Of a DNA stretch of 64,000 bases, positions 34,102 through 44,391 are shown piece after piece. The notes below the pieces were generated by a model. It searched no databases, was not told where the DNA came from, and saw only the letters and a list, made by a program, of their open reading frames with translations. Made by a program: the position numbers and the translations under genes. The stretch is taken from assembly GCA_017439185.1 (NCBI GenBank), contig JAFRTM010000012.1, positions 62,001-126,000 of the forward strand. The letters run 5' to 3'. Every line of letters starts with the position of its first letter. Position 1 is the stretch's first letter. This DNA comes from Bacteroidales bacterium. Its GTDB lineage: Bacteria; Bacteroidota; Bacteroidia; Bacteroidales; P3.

Positions 34102-36798
34102 CTACCTCAACACCGTGACCGTTCCCGTCTTATAGTGCCAGCGGCTCGGCTCAAATTGCGAATGATACCTCACCACCCAAGTGTAGGCTCCCTCGGCACA
34201 GCGTTTGCCGGCGTGCATACCGTCCCACTGCCCCTCAAATCCTGTCCACGACGACACCAGCGCTCCCATCCTATTGTATATATACACCTGTATGTCATCC
34301 AGTATATTGTGCCCCTTCACCATGAAGTAGGCGTTGTCATCTTTCTGCGGCGTAAACACATTCGGCACCCATATCAGCGTCTTGTCCATCGGTATTGTTA
34401 TAGTAGCCGTGTCGGGACAATGGAACTGGCTCTCCGCCACAAGCATTACCGTCAGCGAGTCTTCCTCTATCGGATACGTGAACGTTGCTATTGCGTCATT
34501 GCTCGTCTCGTCATAGAAATACCACGTCCTGTAGTAGCTCCCCTCCGATATGTCGTACAGCGTAACCTCCGGATTGTCGTAGGTCACATACACCGGTATC
34601 GCGTTTATCTTCGCCTCCGGAATCTTGTCGTTGATCAGCTGCAGTGACACAATACTGTCGCAGCCCGTCTGCGCCGGGAATATAGCCTGCGGTCTCGGCG
34701 TCGGCACATCGACGTATGTGTTGCCGTCAACCCATGTGTACTCCTCGTAAGGACACTTGTTCACCACATCCACCGACCGCGGCAGCGGCAGGGTCCTCAC
34801 TCTCATCGACGTGTCCCACTCGCATCCGAAGTTGTCCACGATGTTCAGGTGCGCGTCGAACGTGCCGCCGGTGTCTATTGCCGTGGCATAGTAGTATCCC
34901 GGTCTGCCCTCTACTGGCGAAATGTGCAGACCCCTGAAGTCTCCTCTCTCGAAATGGCCCTGGTTGGAGTCTATCTCCCACGCTATGTCGCGCACTTTCA
35001 CGTCATATTTGCAGGTGTATTCGTCGGCCTCCCTGTTGCACAAGTCTATCGACCAGCCGAACACCCATCCGTTGTCAATTCCGAAATAGTCGCATATCTG
35101 TATCGACCACGTGCCGTTCAGCGGGCAGCCAATGAGCTGGGTTAAGTCATCGGCAGGCAGGTAGTAGTCTGTTTTGTTGTCGTGGTTCGAGGGGTGTTTC
35201 GTCGTGAACGACGATGTTCCGCAGGTCGTGCCGGCATTTACGTATGGCCTCGGGATTGTGTGGAACGTGTATGTCACATTGTCTTCGTATCCGGATCCTG
35301 CAAGATAATGCGAGCTCGGGCTCGTCGTCGTCGTGTTGGCCGGATATCCGTCAACAAGAGTATAGTTGGCATTACGGCTGAAACAATAATCCAGTCCAAC
35401 TCCGAACATATTGAATATCGAGTCGCAGTAGTTGCCGGTGAGGTTGCCACTGCTGACCCTGTCGTATCCGCCGTCATCCGATCCTCCATAGGGGTATCCG
35501 GTGTATGTCGAATTTCCACCGTATGCCCCGCTGGGAATTCCGGGTGCATCGCTTGAGCTATGGTACTTAAAGGTCGCCTTTTGCTGCGTCGGGCAGATGA
35601 TTGCCAACGAGTAGTCTCCCATATACGAGTGCTCGTAGTTTACGCAGATCGAGCAGATGTCCCCGGCGCTTGTGATAACTTCCTCCGGCAGAAATTCGCT
35701 GAACGTGATAGGTGCCTCATAGCAGGGTACACTGCAGTTAGGTCCGTCAGGAATGTATGTCTTGTTAGTGTTTATTTTCTCATGTTCTGTTACAATATGT
35801 ACGTGGGAGAATCCGATTGACGAACTCTCGCTGTAGTCAGCACTCAGTATCACCGTGTCGTTGGCGCAGAAGGCGTCCTCGAGCGGACGGATGGTCTCTA
35901 TCGGGTTCGGCGCTATCCTCACATATATCTCGGCCGTCTGTCTCGAAGGGCAGCCCATCTGGTCTTTCATCCTCAGCTTCAAAGTGTAGCAGGCAGCGTC
36001 GTTGTAGAATATTCGCTCGGTCTGTCTCCGGTTCACTCCCGACAGCGTGTCGCCGTTTCCGTACAGCCACCGGAACGTCGTCTGGGCATCGGTCGGTGTG
36101 TAGGCTCCGTACATATTGGAATACGTGCCGTAGCCCGTGAACTGAACTCCGTCTCCCATACAAATATTCGCAACCTTTATCTGGTGAGGCACCACCAGCG
36201 TGTCATACACTCCGTGGCTCCGTGTGATAACTGTGTCATAGTCCAGCACGTCGATCAGTTGGCAGGTGTCCATCACAACTCCATGGTGCACTTTGACGTA
36301 GGTGTTTTCTATAACAGGAATCGAGGTCTCGCACGGGAAAGCACACTTGAATATCAACGTGAATCCTGTCCCTTTCTGGTTGTCTCCGTTGCTCCTGAAT
36401 CTCACAGTCAGCGTGCCGGTGTTGTTGTTCTGGGTCGTGTAGAATGTCCTGCTCTGCAACACCGACGAGTTGTTCACCGCCGCCAACAGGCGTGCCGACG
36501 TGCTCGTGCCGTCATAGATATACAGCGTGTCCGACGGGTCTATATCCATAAACTCGATGGTCACCGCTGTGCGGTTGGGGGCCGGACAGGTGCCGTGAAC
36601 CGAATAGGTGTAATCGCGGTTCGCATAGTAGTTCCCGTTGCCGTCAACCTCCGGTATCAGCATTATTCCCAGTCCGGGCAATTGGTTGGTCGAACCACTG
36701 TTGCTGGCATTCCACGTCGTCGGTGCCAAGTCTTGTCCCACTGCGACTCCTATCGTTGCCGCCATCGCTACCATCAGTGTAATTATCCTCTTTATCAT
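34102..36798 (-). CDS. Large secreted protein with CUB-like and P-like domains and T9SS type B (CHU_C) tail
   Basis: 898 residues. Signal peptide; an N-terminal CUB-like beta domain at about 30-150 (IEFMDIDPSDTLYIYDG, then FTLIFKC); a PKD-like region near 200-300 (TTFRWLYGNGDTLSG); a proprotein-convertase P-like region spread over 380-610 (SICVNYEHSYMGDYSLAIIC, GTWSIQICDYFGIDNGW); and a C-terminal gliding-motility/type B sorting domain from about 805 (WVPNVFTPQKDDNAYF, IYNRMGALVSSW, CAEGAYTWVV). It is thus exported by the type IX system and probably held at the surface. No catalytic residues identified. Starts 43 bases after the MFS transporter. Confidence 0.85.
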   Translation of the reverse strand: MIKRIITLMVAMAATIGVAVGQDLAPTTWNASNSGSTNQLPGLGIMLIPEVDGNGNYYANRDYTYSVHGTCPAPNRTAVTIEFMDIDPSDTLYIYDGTSTSARLLAAVNNSSVLQSRTFYTTQNNNTGTLTVRFRSNGDNQKGTGFTLIFKCAFPCETSIPVIENTYVKVHHGVVMDTCQLIDVLDYDTVITRSHGVYDTLVVPHQIKVANICMGDGVQFTGYGTYSNMYGAYTPTDAQTTFRWLYGNGDTLSGVNRRQTERIFYNDAACYTLKLRMKDQMGCPSRQTAEIYVRIAPNPIETIRPLEDAFCANDTVILSADYSESSSIGFSHVHIVTEHEKINTNKTYIPDGPNCSVPCYEAPITFSEFLPEEVITSAGDICSICVNYEHSYMGDYSLAIICPTQQKATFKYHSSSDAPGIPSGAYGGNSTYTGYPYGGSDDGGYDRVSSGNLTGNYCDSIFNMFGVGLDYCFSRNANYTLVDGYPANTTTTSPSSHYLAGSGYEDNVTYTFHTIPRPYVNAGTTCGTSSFTTKHPSNHDNKTDYYLPADDLTQLIGCPLNGTWSIQICDYFGIDNGWVFGWSIDLCNREADEYTCKYDVKVRDIAWEIDSNQGHFERGDFRGLHISPVEGRPGYYYATAIDTGGTFDAHLNIVDNFGCEWDTSMRVRTLPLPRSVDVVNKCPYEEYTWVDGNTYVDVPTPRPQAIFPAQTGCDSIVSLQLINDKIPEAKINAIPVYVTYDNPEVTLYDISEGSYYRTWYFYDETSNDAIATFTYPIEEDSLTVMLVAESQFHCPDTATITIPMDKTLIWVPNVFTPQKDDNAYFMVKGHNILDDIQVYIYNRMGALVSSWTGFEGQWDGMHAGKRCAEGAYTWVVRYHSQFEPSRWHYKTGTVTVLR

Positions 36799-36841
36799 AG
36801 TGCTGTGTTATATTCGTGATTATATATTTGTCGTTATTTTC

Positions 36842-38152
36842 TTAGTCAACTTTTATGTCTTTGTTCACGTTGCGGCTCCCGATCAGCGCATAGAACAATA
36901 TGAATCCCAGCATCGCCACTACAAGCCAATAACTCGTCATATAGCTTGTCGCCCTCGCTATCTGGTCCTGAATGAACGGCATCACTCCGCCGCCAACCAC
37001 CATCATCATGAATATGCCGCTCGCCTGCTCCGTGTATTTTCCCAACCCCTCTACCGAAAGGTTGAAGATTCCGCCCCACATCAGCGACGTGCAAAGGCCG
37101 CACAACACCAGGAACAGCGCGCTGATAGGCACGTTGAACATCTTGAATCCCTCCGACACGCTGTATCCGGGCATCGACACTCTTATGCTCTCCGGCATAA
37201 AGATCGCCACCACCACCAGCACCATCGCCAGCGACGCCACAAACGTCAGCTGAGTCCTCGTGCTCACCTTGCCGCTTATCGCCGTGCTCGCCGCACGTCC
37301 CACCATCATCAGCAGCCAGTAGATAGCGGCTACAGCCCCTCCGATGGCGGCTCCGGTTCCTTTTCCGTCAACGTCGGTCAGGTAGAAGTTCAACTCCGCG
37401 GGAATTCCCACTTCCAAGCCCACATAGAAGAATATCGCCACCACTCCGAGCACCAGGTGCCTGAAGCTCCAAGCGCTATGTTTGTCCTTCTCGCCCTTCT
37501 TCACGCTTCCGAGGTTCGGCTCGGGAATCTTCACAAACAAGATGATCAAAAATGCCATCGCAAACACTCCCATAGCGATAAACAGCAGCGGCGCCACATC
37601 GCCCATCGCCGTGTCCTTCGTCACCTGCCCTATCATCATTCCCACCAGCAGCGGGGTCAGCGTTCCCGTCAGCGAATTCAGCGTTCCGCCGGTCTGTATC
37701 AGCTGGTTGCCCCTGTTGCCGCCACCGCCCAGGGTGTTCAGCATCGGGTTCACCACCGTGTTAAGCATGCACACGCAGAATCCGCACACAAAAGCGCCGC
37801 ACAGGTAAATCACAAAATTCAGCATCACAGGCGCACCCTTCACCGTGAACGTCGCCACGTCGGCTCCCACCAGGCTCGACAGATACTGCACCAGCATTCC
37901 GCAGAATCCCACTCCCAACGCCACCAGCGCAGTCCTCTTGTATCCTATCTTTGTCAGCATCTTGCCCGCAGGAATGCCCATGATCAAGTATGCCAGAAAG
38001 TTCATCAGGTTGCCGAGCATCCCAGACCACTCATACTGATTCTTCCAGATATTGCCAAAAGGAGCCGCCATATTCGTTACGAACGATATCATAGCGAACA
38101 TAAAAAACATCACAACTATCGGAATTACAAACTTTTGACGCTTTTCTGCCAT
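36842..38152 (-). CDS. MFS transporter, FHS (FucP/GluP-like) family
   Basis: 436 residues, about 12 membrane segments. The N-terminal FFMFAMISFVTNMAAPF and the loop PAGKMLTKIGYKRT match the fucose/glucose:H+ symporter family, and NTVVNPMLNTLGG followed by LNSLTGTLTPLLVG corresponds to the family's NPYxxxLG and LNSxGTxxAPLxG motifs. Sugar uptake by proton symport is likely; which sugar cannot be read. A promoter lies at 38177-38185. Confidence 0.85.
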   Translation of the reverse strand: MAEKRQKFVIPIVVMFFMFAMISFVTNMAAPFGNIWKNQYEWSGMLGNLMNFLAYLIMGIPAGKMLTKIGYKRTALVALGVGFCGMLVQYLSSLVGADVATFTVKGAPVMLNFVIYLCGAFVCGFCVCMLNTVVNPMLNTLGGGGNRGNQLIQTGGTLNSLTGTLTPLLVGMMIGQVTKDTAMGDVAPLLFIAMGVFAMAFLIILFVKIPEPNLGSVKKGEKDKHSAWSFRHLVLGVVAIFFYVGLEVGIPAELNFYLTDVDGKGTGAAIGGAVAAIYWLLMMVGRAASTAISGKVSTRTQLTFVASLAMVLVVVAIFMPESIRVSMPGYSVSEGFKMFNVPISALFLVLCGLCTSLMWGGIFNLSVEGLGKYTEQASGIFMMMVVGGGVMPFIQDQIARATSYMTSYWLVVAMLGFILFYALIGSRNVNKDIKVD

Positions 38153-38176
38153 ACTTTTTTACATTATATTGAACTT

Positions 38177-38185
38177 GCAAATATA
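38177..38185 (-). promoter_or_regulatory. Promoter -7 element of the MFS gene
   Basis: TATATTTGC on the minus strand, 24 bases before the ATG. Confidence 0.65.
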
Positions 38186-38672
38186 CGAATATTTTTTTAC
38201 TTATTTACGTTAAACACAAAAAATAGTAACAAATAAAAGGTTAAAAAAAGTCAAAACGCTGAAAATCAATACCTCACAACCCCAAAAAATATAAATATAT
38301 TTCGCGCACACAATTTCTCTATATCGCCCTCAATATATTTGCCAAATAAACGGTCGTTTGCCGAGCAAAAAACTTTCAATTCTCAATTAATCTCACCCTA
38401 GACTTCCCATAGAGTTGATACGAATAAGACATTGACATGCAACCTATTAAGAAACGGCCAAAATCGTCCCTCCTCAGAATTTTCTCCAAATTCCGCACAA
38501 ACACCCATCACGACACCTAATATCGTGATAAACAGTAATATAAAATCAATTCCCAGCCCCAGCTATACACAAGCGAGGCATATAGGTTATTTCGCCGAAA
38601 AAATCCAGTTGCACGTCAAAAAATCAGTTTAAGATTTTCCCCCCACCGCCGTGTATCTTGTAGCTCTAATCT
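38186..38672. other. Intergenic region with dispersed repeat copy R2
   Basis: AT-rich gap between the MFS promoter and the end of atpG. Holds CAATTCTCAATTAA at 38377-38390 followed by R2. Short frames are not supported. No clear terminator for atpG found. Confidence 0.5.
38396..38460 (+). repeat. Dispersed intergenic repeat, copy R2
   Basis: CCCTAGACTTCCCATAGAGT, TGATACGAATAAGACATTGA, CATGCAACCTATTAAGAAAC. Nearly the same as R4 at 62200-62268 (shared core CCATAGAGTTGATACGAATA and AGACATT). Confidence 0.7.
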
Positions 38673-39545
38673 TTATCCCTTCAAAGCCTCCGATCCGCTC
38701 ACGATCTCTATAATCTCGTTCGTGATGGCGGCCTGACGGGCTTTGTTGTAACTCAGCTTCAGCTCCTTCAGCAACTCGGTGGCGTTGTCGGTGGCCTTCT
38801 GCATGGCGTTCATGCGGGCTCCGTGCTCGGCTGCCAGGGAGTCGAGTACTACTCTGTAGAAATGGGAACGCAAGGTGAGCGGCACCATCTCTTTCAGGAT
38901 CTCCTCTTTGCTGGGCTCGTAGATATAGTCGTTGCGCTTCTTCCCCTCTTTGCCGCTTTCTTTCGGCATCACGGGCAGGAACTGCTCGGTGGAGAGAATC
39001 TGTACCAACGAGTTTTTGAATTGGTTATAAATCAGTTCTATTCGGTCGTATTCTTTGGCGCAGAAACGTTCCATTACCTCGTCGGCCAATGTCGCTACCG
39101 AGTCGAATGCCGGCTTGTCAAGCAGTTCGTCGTGTGAACCCACCACCAAGCCTTTCCTCTTGGAGAAGAACTCTGTGGCCCGCTTGCCGATGGTGATCAT
39201 CGACAGTTTTCCGGCTTTCTCTTCGTTGGTATAGTGGTCAATACGCGCTTGCGCCTGTTTGATAACGTTGGAGTTGAATGCACCGCACAGCCCTTTGTTT
39301 GAGGTTACCACTACGAGCAGCACGCTGTCCAGTTTCCGTACGTCGTGGTAGGGGGTCTGTACTCCGTCTTCAACGTCGATGTCGCCCATTATCTCGTTCA
39401 ACTGTGCCGAGTAGGGCCTCATCCCCAATATGGCGTTCTGTGCCCGTCTGAATTTTGCTGCCGACACCATCTTCATTGCTGAGGTAATCTGTTGGGTCGA
39501 ACTTACCGAGCCGATACGCGTTCTTACTTCTTTCAGGTTTGCCAT
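38673..39545 (-). CDS. atpG: ATP synthase F1 gamma subunit
   Basis: 290 residues. Central rotor shaft of F1. N-terminal KEVRTRIGSVSSTQQITSAMKMVSAAKFRRAQ and C-terminal RMNAMQKATDNATELL, with LSYNKARQAAITNEIIEIVSGSEAL, the conserved rotor helices. Last gene of the atpE-F-H-A-G cluster, 92 bases behind atpA. Confidence 0.97.
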   Translation of the reverse strand: MANLKEVRTRIGSVSSTQQITSAMKMVSAAKFRRAQNAILGMRPYSAQLNEIMGDIDVEDGVQTPYHDVRKLDSVLLVVVTSNKGLCGAFNSNVIKQAQARIDHYTNEEKAGKLSMITIGKRATEFFSKRKGLVVGSHDELLDKPAFDSVATLADEVMERFCAKEYDRIELIYNQFKNSLVQILSTEQFLPVMPKESGKEGKKRNDYIYEPSKEEILKEMVPLTLRSHFYRVVLDSLAAEHGARMNAMQKATDNATELLKELKLSYNKARQAAITNEIIEIVSGSEALKG

Positions 39546-39637
39546 TACTATTCTGCGTTACTTTGTATCCGGATCGTCGGGGAAGCACCTCTTCCTGGTG
39601 CCTCCCCTCGTTCCGTATGTGTTTTAACGGTTATCCG

Positions 39638-41218
39638 CTATTTTGTGTACTTGCTCGCGAAATCAAGAGCCACCTTCTTCAGCGTCTCCAGATCTGCGTC
39701 AAGCAGCTTGCCCTGTTTCAGGTTCTGCAGCACTTCCTTGTGGTTCTGTTTCAGGAAGAAGAGATACTCGCTCTCGAAATCCTTTACTTTGTCCACGGGA
39801 ACTTTCTGCAGCAATCCCTTGGTGCCGCAATAGATTATTGCGACTTGGTCTTCCACAGGCATCGGCGAATACTGCGGCTGCTTCAGGATCTCCACGTTCC
39901 TGGCTCCCTTGTCCAGCACGGCCTTCGTGGCTGCGTCGAGGTCTGAACCGAATTTGGAGAAGGCTTCCAGCTCGCGGTACTGCGCCTGGTCGAGCTTCAG
40001 CGTACCGGCAATCTTCTTCATCGACTTGATCTGTGCCTTACCTCCCACACGCGACACCGAGATACCTACGTTGATAGCGGGACGCACACCTGAGTTAAAC
40101 AGGTTGGTCTCCAGGAATATCTGTCCGTCGGTAATGGAGATGACGTTGGTGGGAATGTAAGCCGACACGTCACCGGCTTGGGTCTCGATGATAGGCAGTG
40201 CCGTCAGTGATCCGCCTCCCTTGACCTTACCTTTCAGCGACTCGGGTAGGTCGTTCATCTGTGCAGCTATGTCGTCGTTCTGTATGATACGGGCGGCACG
40301 CTCCAGCAGACGGCTGTGCAGGTAGAACACGTCACCGGGATAAGCCTCACGTCCGGGCGGGCGACGGAGAAGCAGCGAGACTTCACGATATGCTACGGCC
40401 TGTTTCGACAGGTCGTCGTATATCACCAATGCGTTGCGTCCCGTGTCGCGGAAATATTCTCCGATAGCGGCGCCTGCAAACGGTGCGTAGAACTGCATGG
40501 CTGCTGGGTCCGAAGCCGTAGCGGCTACCACTATGGTGTAAGCCATTGCTCCTTTCTCCTCCAGGTTCTTCACCATATTGGCTACGGTCGAACCTTTCTG
40601 ACCACAGGCTACATAGATACAGTAAACAGGGTCGCCTGCGTCGTAGAAGTTTTTCTGGTTGATGATGGTGTCTATTGCAATAGCAGTCTTACCGGTCTGT
40701 CGGTCACCGATGATAAGCTCACGCTGGCCGCGTCCGATAGGAATCATTGAGTCAATAGCTTTGATACCAGTCTGTAAGGGCTGTTCAACGGGCTGGCGAT
40801 ATATAACGCCGGGGGCTTTCCTTTCAAGGGGCATGTCGAAAAGTTCTCCCTCTATGGGACCCTTTCCGTCGATGGGCTCGCCAATGGTGTTGATTACACG
40901 ACCGACAAGTTTCTCGCCCACTTTCACCGATGCAATCCTCTTGGTGCGTTTCACGGTGTCGCCCTCGTTGATGCAATTGCTTTCCGCCAGCATAACGATA
41001 CCGACATTGTCTTCTTCTAAGTTCTGCACGATGCCTTGCTCGCCTGACTCAAACTCCACGAGCTCTCCCGACTGGGCATTGTTGAGGCCGTAAACACGCG
41101 CAATTCCGTCTCCGACGGTCAGCACGGTTCCCACTTCCTCCAATGCCACATCCAGGTTGACATCTGCCAACTGCTTCTTCAAAATCGCCGATACTTCGGC
41201 AGGTTTGATCTCTGACAT
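39638..41218 (-). CDS. atpA: ATP synthase F1 alpha subunit
   Basis: 526 residues. Walker [14 protein letters not shown] near 174, the region [38 protein letters not shown], and the Arg-finger region [16 protein letters not shown] near 375. Non-catalytic nucleotide-binding subunit of F1. Usual length. 33 bases behind atpH. Confidence 0.98.
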   Translation of the reverse strand: MSEIKPAEVSAILKKQLADVNLDVALEEVGTVLTVGDGIARVYGLNNAQSGELVEFESGEQGIVQNLEEDNVGIVMLAESNCINEGDTVKRTKRIASVKVGEKLVGRVINTIGEPIDGKGPIEGELFDMPLERKAPGVIYRQPVEQPLQTGIKAIDSMIPIGRGQRELIIGDRQTGKTAIAIDTIINQKNFYDAGDPVYCIYVACGQKGSTVANMVKNLEEKGAMAYTIVVAATASDPAAMQFYAPFAGAAIGEYFRDTGRNALVIYDDLSKQAVAYREVSLLLRRPPGREAYPGDVFYLHSRLLERAARIIQNDDIAAQMNDLPESLKGKVKGGGSLTALPIIETQAGDVSAYIPTNVISITDGQIFLETNLFNSGVRPAINVGISVSRVGGKAQIKSMKKIAGTLKLDQAQYRELEAFSKFGSDLDAATKAVLDKGARNVEILKQPQYSPMPVEDQVAIIYCGTKGLLQKVPVDKVKDFESEYLFFLKQNHKEVLQNLKQGKLLDADLETLKKVALDFASKYTK

Positions 41219-41251
41219 AGGTTATCTTGTTTTGTTATTATTCTTATTCTA

Positions 41252-41809
41252 TTACAACTCGCTTTCGTAGAGGTTCTTCTTGAACTCTCTGCGCATATCC
41301 GCCAGCATTGTGCTGATACTGCCGTCATACATGTTGTTGTTGAACTCCACCACCATTCCGCCGATGATTTTCTTGTCAACTTTGGTGTCGAGCTCAACCT
41401 CTCGTCCGGTGTATTTCTTGACAATCTCGCTCACTGCCGTCTTGGTCTCTTCCGAGGCTTCAATGGCTGTTGTAAGATGCGACAGCACTATTCCGTGTTT
41501 TTCGCGGTAGAGTTCCAGATAGGCTTCTGCTATCCCTTTCAGACTCACGGTGCGCTTCTTCTTCACCACAAACCGCAGAAATGCCATAGTCTCCTCGCAC
41601 ACATCTTTGCCAAACAGTTCCTCGACGATGCCGACCTTCTTGGTCTCTTTTATGACGGGGTTGTTGAACACCACGTTCAGCTCGCGGTTCTCACGGCAAA
41701 CCTTTCCGACAAACCGCATGTCTTCGGCAATCGCCTGCTCTTTCCCGCAGTCCTCGGCAAGTATCTGCAACGCTTTCGCGTAGTTGATATTGATTCTGTA
41801 ATTGTCCAT
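41252..41809 (-). CDS. atpH: ATP synthase delta subunit
   Basis: 185 residues. N-terminal helical domain INYAKALQILAEDCGKEQAI and C-terminal GGMVVEFNNNMYDGSISTML, the OSCP/delta signature (GGxxxxxxxxxxDxSxxxxL). Links the peripheral stalk to F1. 16 bases behind atpF. Confidence 0.95.
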   Translation of the reverse strand: MDNYRININYAKALQILAEDCGKEQAIAEDMRFVGKVCRENRELNVVFNNPVIKETKKVGIVEELFGKDVCEETMAFLRFVVKKKRTVSLKGIAEAYLELYREKHGIVLSHLTTAIEASEETKTAVSEIVKKYTGREVELDTKVDKKIIGGMVVEFNNNMYDGSISTMLADMRREFKKNLYESEL

Positions 41810-41825
41810 CCTCGTTTAGGGTTTG

Positions 41826-42323
41826 TTAGAACTTGACTTCGTCCAACTCTTTGTTTATCAACGTCTGCGACATCTCTTTGCTGGCCAACTCGGCTTTCAC
41901 GAGTTTTTCGGCAATGTCAATAGACAGAGTGGCTATCTGGTTCTTCAGGTCGTGCATGGCACGCAACTTCTCGTTGTTGATGCTTTCTACCGCTGCCTCT
42001 CTCATCCTCAGAATCTCCTCTTCGGCTTTGGCTTTGGCATCTTCTACAATCTGTTCCCCGGTCAGGCGGGCATTTTTCAAAATCTCGTCACGTTCTATCT
42101 TTGCTTTCTTAAGCAATTCCTCGTTCTCGCATTTCAGGTTCTTCATCGCCTCACGCTCTCGTTCGGCGGCCTCCAACGAGTCTTTTATCGCCTTCTCTCT
42201 GTTGTTCAGTGCTTTGAGCATCATGGGCCATCCCCATTTGCCTAAGATAAAGACAAGGATGCCAAACGACACCAACATCCAAAATATAACTCCTATTCCA
42301 GGATAAATCAGAGGATTGTTCAT
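41826..42323 (-). CDS. atpF: ATP synthase F0 b subunit
   Basis: 165 residues. One N-terminal membrane segment (GVIFWMLVSFGILVFILGKW) then a long charged helix (ALNNREKAIKDSLEAAERER) typical of the peripheral stalk b subunit. 134 bases behind atpE. Confidence 0.95.
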   Translation of the reverse strand: MNNPLIYPGIGVIFWMLVSFGILVFILGKWGWPMMLKALNNREKAIKDSLEAAEREREAMKNLKCENEELLKKAKIERDEILKNARLTGEQIVEDAKAKAEEEILRMREAAVESINNEKLRAMHDLKNQIATLSIDIAEKLVKAELASKEMSQTLINKELDEVKF

Positions 42324-42457
42324 ACCTTTTTATTTATATACATTATATTATATATCTTTCGATTCTCTCTCTTAAAAAGTGGAGCGGCTCGCAACGGCCA
42401 ATCGCAGCTCCTCGCCGCTCCTTTTCTTTTGGGTTGCCGTCTGCTTGACGTGATGCG

Positions 42458-43035
<578 letters not shown>

Positions 43036-43713
43036 ATGCAACTCGACGAAAATCTCAAAAAATTAGTATTCAACAAGGGCCATCTGAAAAAGGAAGTCTA
43101 TCACGCAACAACCGATGCGTTCAAACTTTTCCGTGACACCACTTCTCAGATGACCATCTTGTTCCAGCAGCAGAAACAGGAGAATCCGGCCAATAAAATC
43201 GACTTCCAGTTTAACGACCGTGGGGATTTCGAATTTGAGATGCGTTTCGCAGGCGATATTCTCCTTTTTATGATGCATACCAATGTGTTTGAGTTCTCGC
43301 GCGACCATCAGGTTATGAAAACTCCCTATATCAAAGAGGATCCGAAACGCTCCTATTGCGGCGTCATACATATCTATAACTTCCTCGCCGACTCAATTCT
43401 CTATCAGCGTGACCAAGATCTCGGTTATCTCATAGGAAGGGTGTTTGTAAATGCCGAAAAGCACTATTTCATTGAGGGAAAACGTGAGTTGGGCATGCTT
43501 TACAACAATTTTGGCACGGCCCAGATTACTCCCGAGTCGGTGCAGGCCATCGTGGAACGGGCAATCGAATACACCACCAACTTTGATCTTCTCACTCCTC
43601 CTTACGACGAAGTTAAGCTCGTTTCGGTGGGTGAAATGCGTACAACTTTTGACCGCAAATTTATCCCAACGGGCAAACGTTTGGGGTTCAGATTTCAGGC
43701 TGATAACGACTGA
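43036..43713 (+). CDS. Conserved hypothetical protein
   Basis: 225 residues, cytosolic, no signal peptide or membrane segment. Motifs visible are GDFEFEMRFAGDILLFMMHT, a repeated aromatic pattern, KRSYCGVIHIYNFLADS, and NAEKHYFIEGKRELGMLYNNF. The last suggests a compact alpha/beta protein. I recall similar uncharacterised proteins in Bacteroidetes but no named domain. Transcribed divergently from the atp operon and ending at a terminator. Confidence 0.65.
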   Translation: MQLDENLKKLVFNKGHLKKEVYHATTDAFKLFRDTTSQMTILFQQQKQENPANKIDFQFNDRGDFEFEMRFAGDILLFMMHTNVFEFSRDHQVMKTPYIKEDPKRSYCGVIHIYNFLADSILYQRDQDLGYLIGRVFVNAEKHYFIEGKRELGMLYNNFGTAQITPESVQAIVERAIEYTTNFDLLTPPYDEVKLVSVGEMRTTFDRKFIPTGKRLGFRFQADND

Positions 43714-43723
43714 TGACGAAAAA

Positions 43724-43752
43724 AAATAACATTCTTTGCAAGAGTGTTATTT
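43724..43752 (+). terminator. Terminator after the gene at 43036
   Basis: AAATAACATTCT/AGAGTGTTATTT, 12 bp with one G-U, loop TTGCA, then an A/T-rich tail. Confidence 0.6.
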
Positions 43753-43814
43753 ATTGATATTCAGTGTTTTGGTTGTAAGTTTTCAACAAAAATTTACACC
43801 ATGCAGTGAAAAAA

Positions 43815-43847
43815 TTTTGTCAGTATAAAAAAAGTTCGTACTTTTGC
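43815..43847 (+). promoter_or_regulatory. tRNA-Glu/rpsT promoter
   Basis: TTTTG at 43815-43819 and TACTTTTGC at 43839-43847, about 20 bases apart; almost the same as the tRNA-Leu promoter, including GTCAGTATAAAAAAA between the elements. Confidence 0.8.
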
Positions 43848-43891
43848 ACTCGCTTTTGGAAACCGAAAAGTGGTGTTTCAAGAACGAAAAT

Positions 43892-43966
43892 GCTCGGTTC
43901 GTCTAGTTGGCCCAGGACGTGAGATTTTCATTCTCAAAATCGCGGGTTCGAATCCCGCACCGAGTA
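43892..43966 (+). tRNA. tRNA-Glu (anticodon TTC)
   Basis: Acceptor GCTCGGT/ACCGAGT, anticodon stem TGAGA/TCTCA with loop TTTTCAT (anticodon TTC), T-arm GCGGG-TTCGAAT-CCCGC, discriminator A. CCA not encoded. rpsT starts 25 bases after it and is probably on the same transcript. Confidence 0.95.
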
Positions 43967-43991
43967 CAAATATAATAATGTAATAAGAATT

Positions 43992-44246
43992 ATGGCACAT
44001 CACAAGTCAGCAAAAAAACGCATTCGCGCCAACGAAAAAAGAAGAGTAGACAACAGATATTATGCTAAGACTATGCGCAACGCACTGCGCGATTTCAGAG
44101 CATTGGAAGACAAGGCAGTTGCCGCTGAGAAACTTCCTGCTATGATTTCGACAATCGACAAGCTCGCCAAGCGTTCTGTTATTCATAAGAACAAGGCTGC
44201 TAACCTCAAGTCGAAGCTTATGCGTCAGGTTAATGCAATGCAGTAA
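43992..44246 (+). CDS. rpsT: 30S ribosomal protein S20
   Basis: 84 residues, starts MAHHKSAKKRIRANEKRR, highly basic three-helix protein that binds 16S rRNA; ends HKNKAANLKSKLMRQVNAM. Standard length. Followed by a strong terminator. Confidence 0.97.
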   Translation: MAHHKSAKKRIRANEKRRVDNRYYAKTMRNALRDFRALEDKAVAAEKLPAMISTIDKLAKRSVIHKNKAANLKSKLMRQVNAMQ

Positions 44247-44274
44247 TATCCGAGATTATTCTACGAGAGAACTT

Positions 44275-44300
44275 AAAGCCGGCTCATTCGAGCCGGCTTT
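44275..44300 (+). terminator. rpsT terminator
   Basis: AAAGCCGGCTC/GAGCCGGCTTT perfect 11 bp stem, loop ATTC, then ATTGTTT. Confidence 0.85.
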
Positions 44301-44336
44301 ATTGTTTCAACCTCCATAGGTTTTATATGCAAAAGG

Positions 44337-44369
44337 GGAGGGGCGGCAAACGAAGTTTGCCGCCCCTCC
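44337..44369. terminator. Second hairpin between convergent genes
   Basis: GGAGGGGCGGCAAA/TTTGCCGCCCCTCC 14 bp perfect stem, loop CGAAG, T-rich on the plus side and CCCCTTTT on the minus side. Probably terminates the minus-strand gene at 44392 and backs up the rpsT terminator. Confidence 0.75.
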
Positions 44370-44391
44370 CTCTTTTCTGTCCTCGTGATTG

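Noticed and set aside
36842..38152. Reading the MFS gene as an antibiotic efflux pump
   Set aside because: Loop and helix motifs fit the FucP/GluP sugar symporter family better.
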